A stretch of 64,000 nucleotides of DNA from Lytechinus pictus (taxonomy: Eukaryota; Echinodermata; Echinoidea; Temnopleuroida; Toxopneustidae), in the NCBI RefSeq assembly GCF_037042905.1, contig NC_087252.1:3719501-3783500 (forward strand), read 5' to 3'. This document shows positions 57,036-64,000 of this stretch, one piece after another. The notes under the pieces were generated by a model. It saw only the letters and a program-made list of their open reading frames with translations, was not told the DNA's origin and did no database searches. The stretch's first letter is position 1. The number at the start of each line of letters is the position of its first letter. Both the position numbers and the translations under genes were made by a program.

Positions 57036-57331
57036 GGGTAGCAACATCACTTGTCAACGTGTGATAAAATGTCTAGTAGAAAAAGTGCTTGTATTACAAG
57101 ATGAAAGTTATGTCAATACAACAGTTTTGTTGTGAAAAAATTTCCAAGCTCATCATCTTACTGTACAGGACAGAATCCACACAAGACAAAATTTCTTTGA
57201 ATATCTGTTTGTGCTATCAAAAGCATTTCCATCAAGACTTCTGGTGATCTTTTGAACCTCATTATCAATGAAAATTCCTTTGTGTCAAAGTGCCGCACAT
57301 AATAGATATTTGATTCTGCTCTTTTACTCAG

Positions 57332-57843
57332 GTGGAAATTCAAGTGTACTAAGCATCTGTGAAGAGATCAGGAAAAATGAGGAAATGTCAGGTGATACAT
57401 CATGTGACCGATCACATGCTCATGGACTGAGTTCTGCTAACAGTGCTTCCAGGTCATATCAAGGAGAATTGACTGAGGACATAATGACCCAGTACATGTA
57501 TGTGTGTGGTGAGACACATGAAGAAGCATTTTCAAGGAAGTTATTTTCACCTAGAAGTAATCAACATAATCCTCCCCAGGACCCTGGCATTGATAAAACT
57601 TACACCTGCCCTGTTTGCAGTAAAGGATTTACCCGCAATGATTGCTTTCAGAGGCATAAGAAAATCCATCGAAAGGAAAGGCCTCATGTGTGCCGTTTAT
57701 GCCCGAAGAGATTTCTGCGTGCCGAAGATCTTCGAAGACATATGCGGATACACACTGGAGAAAAACCATATGTATGCTCTGTATGCGATAAATGCTTTAG
57801 TTGGACTTCTAGTTTCAAACGCCATTTGACAGTTCATAGATGA
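57332..57843 (+). CDS. zinc-finger gene 2, terminal exon unit 2b (3 C2H2 fingers)
   Basis: The acceptor ttctgctcttttactcag ends at 57331. It opens GT GGA AAT TCA AGT in phase 1 and runs to TGA at 57843. Leader SICEEIRKNEEMSGDTSCDR then SHAHGLSSANSASRS. Three complete fingers: CPVCSKGFTRNDCFQRHKK, CRLCPKRFLRAEDLRRHMR and CSVCDKCFSWTSSFKRHLT, ending VHR-stop. Joined to exons 1-4 it gives 407 aa. Downstream sequence contains decayed finger codons (HSRYHTGEKQ), so the exon was probably once longer. Confidence 0.8.
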
Positions 57844-58160
57844 GGTTGGCAACATAACTGGTTACGGTGTGGTTAGATGTTTAGTGGAAAAATATGTCAA
57901 TATTCTGTCAATGCACTCAAGATACCATACTGGAGAAAAACAGACTTGCCACAATGAACATGTCCAAGTTCATCATCTATTAACCTGTACAAAAGAATCA
58001 TCATGGGAGAAAAGGTCTTGGATGTTATTTTTTTGCTTTATCAACAGTATTTCTGCCAAGACTTCTGGTACTTATGTGAACATCCTTATCCATGAAAAGT
58101 ACTTTGTGTAAAAGTGCAACACATAATAGATATTTTATTCTGCTCTTTTTAAATACTCAG

Positions 58161-59137
58161 GTGGGAATGTAGGCAAACAGAGCTCCTGTCAACAAAAAGG
58201 GAATACTCAGATAATATCAGGTGATTTATCACATGGGAGGCATCTCCCAGGTGACTACCCTTTACAAGGAACCCCTTCTTATTCATCTCCCAGAGGCAAT
58301 TGCTCAAGTGAGTATGGCTCCTATCTCTTACCAGACCAAGCAGATTATCCTCAAGGACAGTGCTCTGCTGACAGTGCTACCACGTCAAATCATGATGGTG
58401 AAAGATTGGTTCTAGACATTGTTGTGGGGAATGAGAAATATCACACAAATTCTTTACAAAACACAAAGAAGTTATCCCCTGTCACTGCAACGAGAAGCAT
58501 TCAAGGCAATCCTGGCATCGACCCCAAAGAAGAAAGCACCTTTCTCTGTTCCGTTTGCAATGAAGGATGTAAACGCAAGGATGATTTGAAGCGGCATATG
58601 ATCTTCCACAAAGGGAAAAAGCTTCATGAGTGTTCTTTCTGCAACAAAACTTTTGTATCAAAAGCCAATCTCATTAGACATGAGCGATCCCATACTGGGG
58701 AAAGACCGTATTCATGCTTTATTTGCAACAAACGGTTTCTAGATACGTCTCATCTAAAAGCTCATCTGTCAATTCACACGGGAGAAAAACCGTATGAATG
58801 CAGCCTTTGTAACAAAGCCTTTTCTCTTAAAGCTCCTCTAATGGCTCACCTGAGAATGCACAGTGGTGAGAAGCCATTCAAGTGTTCACTCTGCAAAAAC
58901 AGCTTTTCTTCCAAAAGTAATCTCAAGGCTCATCAGATCAAGCACACGGGCGAAAAGCCGTACCAATGCTCGGTTTGTGAGAAAAGGCTGTGGAAAAAAG
59001 ACTCTTTAAATCAACATATGAAGATTCATACAGGAGAAAAACCATTTCAGTGTTCTATTTGTTCAAAGAACTTTCGGCAGAAGAGTAATCTTAAAAATCA
59101 TATGAAAATCCATGAAATATCTTCTGACGATTTGTGA
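58161..59137 (+). CDS. zinc-finger gene 2, terminal exon unit 2c (7 C2H2 fingers)
   Basis: The acceptor tgctctttttaaatactcag ends at 58160. It opens GT GGG AAT GTA GGC in phase 1 with no stop to TGA at 59135-59137. The first 81 codons carry no ATG, so the true extent is missed by start-codon searches. Leader: SCQQKGNTQIISGDLSHGRH, then SSEYGSYLLPDQADYPQGQ. Seven fingers: first CSVCNEGCKRKDDLKRH (core Phe replaced by Cys), last CSICSKNFRQKSNLKNH, tail EISSDDL. Joined to exons 1-4 it gives 562 aa. Paralogous to 52969 and almost identical to the partial exon at 63527. Confidence 0.85.
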
Positions 59138-59256
59138 TTTCCTACGATAAAAGTATGGCAGATATTAAAAATTATTATCCGACGAGCATTTCATAATCTT
59201 TTGTCAGCGATTTTCCCTGACTTATTCGGTCTCAACCAATGTAATATTTCACTTAA

Positions 59257-60255
59257 GGTGACAGGTGCCCTAAAAAAATTTTTTTTTTATGATTTCAATT
59301 TTTTTGTCTCCTTTGCTAGTTTCATGTGTGTACTTCATCATGCAACTTGTTTTATCTCAATATTCTACCTCTTGTTTTAATAAGAGGGGGGTTAAAACAT
59401 ATTTTTTTCATAAAATTCTCAAACCGGAAGTAGTATTTTACACACCGGAAGTGATTAAATCTGTCCCCAAAACCTTTGATACTGCCTTTAAAAAAAATCA
59501 GAAATTCCCCAGATTTTTTTTGGCTGAAGCCCCAGATATTCCATGTAGCAAAGTGGACTACCACCCTCTGTTGGCCAAATAGGGAGAGCTACTGTATTGC
59601 ACAATATGGCAGCGACTTCAAGTTACATACACTATGTGACAGACATGGCACGTTACAAATTTCCGTTATTATTAGTATTATAGCCCTTTCTTTATCGTGA
59701 TATTATACAAAATTGAGGGTTTTTTAAATGAAAAATGTAATAACTTGAGTTCTAATCATTGGATTTGCATGAAATTTTGTAGAATTGTGTATCTTGAAGA
59801 GTACAACAAAATAATGATAGTTTTTGTGCATGGTACCCCCACAGGTGGAGTTGTGTATAAAAGTCCATTCTGAATTTCTCATTATCTGACTGCTTGTTTA
59901 ATCCATAATTTTTACAATTCTACTCTGAATATTTCTTAAAGCCATCATAAATTCATCACAAAGAAGTCAGAGAATTAAATTAATCCATCAAAACTTAAAT
60001 TACACTCTATGTTGTGAAGTTATAACCATAGAAAGTTCATATAGAGAAAAATCTTGATTTTTAAAGTCATGACTTTGAATGACCATATTTTGCTTATGCC
60101 TAAAGCTTATATGCCACAGTGCAAATTTTTGTGTAGATCAGCTCATAAGCTTTCCAAAAATATATAGTTTGTTGGGGTACAGGTACTTAGTAAGAATCCT
60201 ATGCTTGATTATATACCCGTAGTCGTTTCCGCACGGTAATAGGGCACCTGTCACC
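59257..60255. mobile_element. 999-bp non-autonomous TTAA transposon (piggyBac-like)
   Basis: Ends GGTGACAGGTGCCCTA (59257) and TAGGGCACCTGTCACC (to 60255), flanked by TTAA at 59253-59256 and 60256-60259. The paralogous segment in unit 1 (near 54083) has a single TTAA and no insert, so the empty site is visible in the window. The interior is AT-rich with no transposase. Confidence 0.92.
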
Positions 60256-60259
60256 TTAA

Positions 60260-62130
60260 CACAGTGCAAATCATTGATTATTTGTGACATGAAATTATCC
60301 CCTTGTTTCATCTATTGTTTTGAGTGGTATAGGTACCGTGTGCAATACGTACTTTGCATTTAATCAAGGTTGTGGAATTAAAATGGAGATGAAGTGCGGT
60401 ATTCAAATCACTGTATAAGATGTCAAATACAGTATACAAAGATGCCAACTGTCCTATTTTACTGGATTACATTTTTTCTCACAAAATCAATATGTTTTCT
60501 TTTTCAAATATTCTAAGAACAAAGAAAATGCGCAAATTTGTTCTTGTCTGAACTCTGAATCAAGTAAAAATCTGCTGAGTTTGATAGGGGACGAAATGTT
60601 TAAGAGATTTCTGGAATGTTAGATTTTTTAATATCTACTTCATTGAATTAAACATAATTCCATCAATGAAATACTTTCAGAGGGATTTTAACTTGCATTT
60701 TATTTTCGAAAATCTTTTCTTTTTGTGGTCCCAAACATAGTGTAAGTCAATATATTTTCGTTGGTAAAATATTTAACTCTAAGTCAAGTGTCGGGAATCT
60801 TTACAACAATATTCTTCTTTAAGATATTTATCTTAATAATGATAACCAGCAAAATCCAAATGCTTTTAAAACATTTTTTATAGCTTGAAAATCTCTGAAT
60901 GGCTAATATGTATTAAAGTTGCACTACATGTATATCTTGGACTTTAATGCCCAACATACACATCCATTAAAAAGACTAGATTTATTGCAAAAAATGACAG
61001 TTGGGGGGCTGAATCAGCCCTCCCTCCCCCAACATTTTTTGTGATAAATCAACCACTTAAAATTTTTTTACTGCATCGCTCATTGAGTTTTTACATTTTT
61101 AAGTCTTTTGCAACTTTGGAGATAAAATTGCGACCCCGGGTACGCAGTTCCAAAATTCTGCAACATTTCGAAAGTGCATGCAGACCCCAAATTGCTCAAA
61201 AACGTGAATTTGTGTACAAATCCAATGCAAAAAGTGTTTTTAGCCATAATTCATAAATGTGCATGTATCATTATTTTTTCCTTTTACTAATTAAAATCAA
61301 ATAATATCAACTTGTTCATGGTCAAAATAAAATCCCCAACGATTTCCATTGAAAAAAAAACAATAAAAAAGAAAAAGTTGAAAACAAGGAAATAAATCAA
61401 AAACTTAGAAAACAATGAATTAAGGTGATGTTGATTTTTTTTAAGTACATTTGATCAGATTCCTATAAAGAGTCTGTGAACCGAAAATTAGAATTTGGGA
61501 GGCATTATTTACTGAATTAGAGCAAACCTTTTGATTTTTTGCATAAATAAGCTTAATTAATTAGCCATGACATTTTTCGCAGAATTTGATCATTGAGTTT
61601 TGTAGAAAATGCTATGGATAAGGCACATGCCAATTTTCGTCGCGATCACGCTTTCGACAGTCGAGTCCTCTTGGGGGTCGAAATAAATGTAGCCCAGTCT
61701 TTTTAGGGTTAAATAGGCGACGTGAATTAAGAATCTCAAAGCATTTTCAGTCTAATTCTAGGGTGTGTGTAACACCACCCAAATTGCCGGGTTCAGGCTG
61801 GCTCAAAAGCTGGTGTAAGAGGCGGCTTCAATCCCAATGCATGTGTATCTCGAGTCTTTGTCTGGAGAATTTGGCAAAAGATTACCTATCTGGCATCACA
61901 TTTAATAATGAACCCACAAAGACATTTCCATACACTTTAAAGTCAATTTGGCATTTCATATATATGTAGATATTCTAAATTAGGTACATTTTTCAGTCAT
62001 AATTCTTTTGAAACAATTTTCCACAACTGCCTGGGAAGCAATAAACAATTACACTGTAGGGAATAAAGTATGGTCTCTGCTTAATTTCTCTGGATGGTTA
62101 TAGGATGGATATTAGAAGCATTCTGTTCCT
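60260..62130 (+). repeat. inter-exon segment of tandem unit, copy 2
   Basis: Paralogous to about 54100-56160 (see that entry). No coding exon. Confidence 0.85.
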
Positions 62131-62149
62131 TTTTTTACTCAGCAATGAT

Positions 62150-62617
62150 AATTTGAGTGTTCATGGACTGAGTTCTGCTACAAGTGCTAACATGTCAGAT
62201 CAATTGGCTGAAGACATCACGACTCAATGTGTGTATGGTGGTGAGATGCTTGAAGAAACATTTTCAAGGAAGTTATTATCACGTAGAAGTAATCAACATA
62301 ATCCTCCCCAGGACCTTGGCATTAATACACATTACCTCTGCCCTGTTTGCAGTAAAGGATTTACCCGTAGCGATTGCTTTCAGAGTCATAAAAAACCCAT
62401 CGAAAGGAAAGGCCTGATGTGTCATTTATGCCCAACGTGCGAAGATGTTTGCAATTACATGCGGACCCACACTGGAGAAAAACCATATGTATGCTCCGTT
62501 TGCAATCAATGCTTTGGTAGAAACTCAAGTCTCAAACAACATATGGCACGTTATGAGGTTAGCTGCATCACTGGTCAACGTGTGATAAAATGTATAATGG
62601 AAAAAGTGCTTGTATAA
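62150..62617 (+). pseudogene. zinc-finger pseudo-exon unit 3a
   Basis: The 5' part of the exon is deleted: gataatttgagtg joins directly to ttcatggactgag. From the nearest acceptor (ttttttactcag, ending ~62141) the phase-1 frame meets TGA after four codons. The remaining frame keeps CPVCSKGFTRSDCFQSH, but the last His of finger 1 and most of finger 2 ([17 protein letters not shown]) are damaged. The C-terminal tail (YEVSC ... IKCIMEKVLV) is almost the same as in 51275-51828. Confidence 0.75.
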
Positions 62618-62697
62618 CGAGATGAAAGTTTGTTGTGTCAATACAACGTTGAAAAGTGCCGCACATAATGGATATTTCATTCTGCTCTTTTACTCAG

Positions 62698-63203
62698 ATG
62701 GAAATTCAAGTGTGCTGAGCATCTGTGAAGATATCAGGAAAAATGAGGAAATGTCGGGTGATACATCATGTGACAGATCACATGCTCATGGACTGAGTTC
62801 TGCTAACAGTGCTTCCAGGTCAGATCAAGGAGAATTGACTGAGGATGTAATGACTCAGTATGTGTGTGGTGAGACACATGAAGAAGCCTTTTCAAGGAAG
62901 TTATTTTCACCTAGAAGTAATCAACATAATCCTCCCCAGGACCCTGGCATTGATAAAACTTACACCTGCCCTGTTTGCAGGAAAGGATTTACCCGCTATG
63001 ATAGTTTTCAGAGGCATAAGAAAATCCATCAAAAGGAAAGGCCTCATGTGTGTCATTTATGCCCCAAGAGATTTGTGCGTGCTGAAGATCTCCGAAGACA
63101 TATGCGGATACACACTGGAGAAAAACCATATGTATGCTCTGTATGCGATAAACAATTTATTTGGAACTCTAGTTTCAAATACCATTTGACAGTTCATAGA
63201 TGA
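62698..63203 (+). CDS. zinc-finger gene 2, terminal exon unit 3b (3 C2H2 fingers)
   Basis: The acceptor ttctgctcttttactcag ends at 62697. It opens AT GGA AAT TCA AGT, giving Asp instead of Gly at the junction, phase 1, and runs to TGA at 63203. Leader SICEDIRKNEEMSGDTSCDR. Three fingers: CPVCRKGFTRYDSFQRHKK, CHLCPKRFVRAEDLRRHMR and CSVCDKQFIWNSSFKYHLT, ending VHR-stop. Joined to exons 1-4 it gives 405 aa. Closely related to 57332-57843. Most differences visible lie in the finger helices. Confidence 0.8.
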
Positions 63204-63526
63204 GGTTAGCAACATCACTGGTTACAGCGTGGTTAGATGTTTAGTGGAAAAATAGTGTTATGTCAATATACTGTCAATGCACTCAAGATACCATACTGGA
63301 GAAAAACAGATTTGCCACAAAAAACACGTCCAAGTTCATCATCTATTAACCTGTACAGGAGAATCATCATGGGAGAAAAGGTCTTTGATATTATCTGTTT
63401 GCTTTATCAACAGTATTTCTGACAAGACTTCTGGTACTCCTGTGAACATCTCTATCCATGAAAATTGCTTTGTGTAAAAGTGCAACACATAATAGATATT
63501 TTATTCTGCTCTTTTTAAATACTCAG

Positions 63527-64000
63527 GTGGGAATGTAGGCAAACAGAGCTCCTGTCAACAAAAAGGGAATACTCAGATAATATCAGGTGATTCATCACAT
63601 GACAGATCACATGGGAAGCATCTCCCAGGTGACTACCCTTTACAAGGAACCCCTTCCAATTCATCTCCCAGAGGCAATTGCTCAAGTGAGTATGGCTCCT
63701 ATCTCTTACCAAACCAAGCAGATTATCCTCAAGGACAGTGCTCTGCTGACAGTGCTACCACGTCAAATCATGATGGTGAAAGATTGGTTCTAGACATTGT
63801 TGTGGGGAATGAGAAATATCACACAAATTCTTTACAAAACACAAAGAAGTCATCCCCTGTCACTGCAATGAGAAGCATTCAAGGCAATCCTGGCATCGAC
63901 CTCAAAGAAGAAAGCACCTTTCTCTGTTCCGTTTGCAATGAAGGATGTAAACGCAAGGATGATTTGAAGCGGCATATGATCTTCCACAAAGGGAAAAAGC
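63527..64000 (+). CDS. zinc-finger gene 2, terminal exon unit 3c (partial, runs off window)
   Basis: The acceptor tgctctttttaaatactcag ends at 63526. It opens GT GGG AAT GTA GGC in phase 1 and stays open to the window edge. The sequence is nearly identical to 58161-58625 (SCQQKGNTQIISGDSSHDRS, QADYPQGQCSADSATTSNHD) and reaches finger 1 (CSVCNEGCKRKDDLKRH). Expected to encode about seven fingers beyond the window. Confidence 0.85.

Overview
The window looks like nuclear DNA of an echinoderm, most likely a sea urchin. It has an intronless Toll-like receptor gene, several families of tRNA-derived SINEs, many foldback/MITE-like elements, abundant TACATGTA octamers, and long-intron C2H2 zinc-finger genes. 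The species cannot be named from sequence alone.

Layout. 1-1.1 kb: a minus-strand SINE flanked by TAG/CAG microsatellites. 1.33-3.98 kb (minus): one complete single-exon Toll-like receptor of 885 aa. 4-17.6 kb: no host coding exon that I can support, but a dense mobile-element landscape: broken LINE reverse transcriptases, SINEs, a hAT-type MITE with a clean 8-bp target duplication, inverted repeats and poly-G/C tracts. 17.6-31.8 kb (plus): zinc-finger gene 1, with three 5' coding exons (302 codons plus 1 nt) followed by two separate large exons, each encoding a whole zinc-finger domain (8 and 9 fingers) and ending in its own stop. 32-37.6 kb: repeats. 37.8-64 kb (plus): zinc-finger gene 2, with four 5' coding exons (237 codons plus 1 nt) followed by a tandem array of nine zinc-finger exons or pseudo-exons. 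The last runs off the right edge.

How it may work. In both zinc-finger genes the last common exon ends in phase 1 at a conserved ...CAA G|gtttgt donor. Every intact zinc-finger exon begins after a ...ctcag acceptor with (G)GN GGN AAT or a close variant, in the same phase. Joining either N-terminal part to any of its intact downstream exons keeps frame; I checked the lengths. This is the architecture expected for a locus that splices one common N-terminus to alternative terminal DNA-binding domains, comparable in logic to Drosophila lola or mod(mdg4). The downstream array of gene 2 is a ~5.3-kb unit repeated three times. Each unit holds a degenerate short exon, a 3-finger exon and a 7-finger exon. 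Copies have died by loss of the splice acceptor, stop codons, SINE insertion and frameshift, while intact copies differ in their recognition helices. Use of the exons as alternatives is inference; no transcript evidence is available here.

The two zinc-finger genes are paralogous across their whole length: a similar first-exon helical module, KxEP motifs next to the last donor, and a repeated acidic SGDxSxDRSH...SD module before the fingers.
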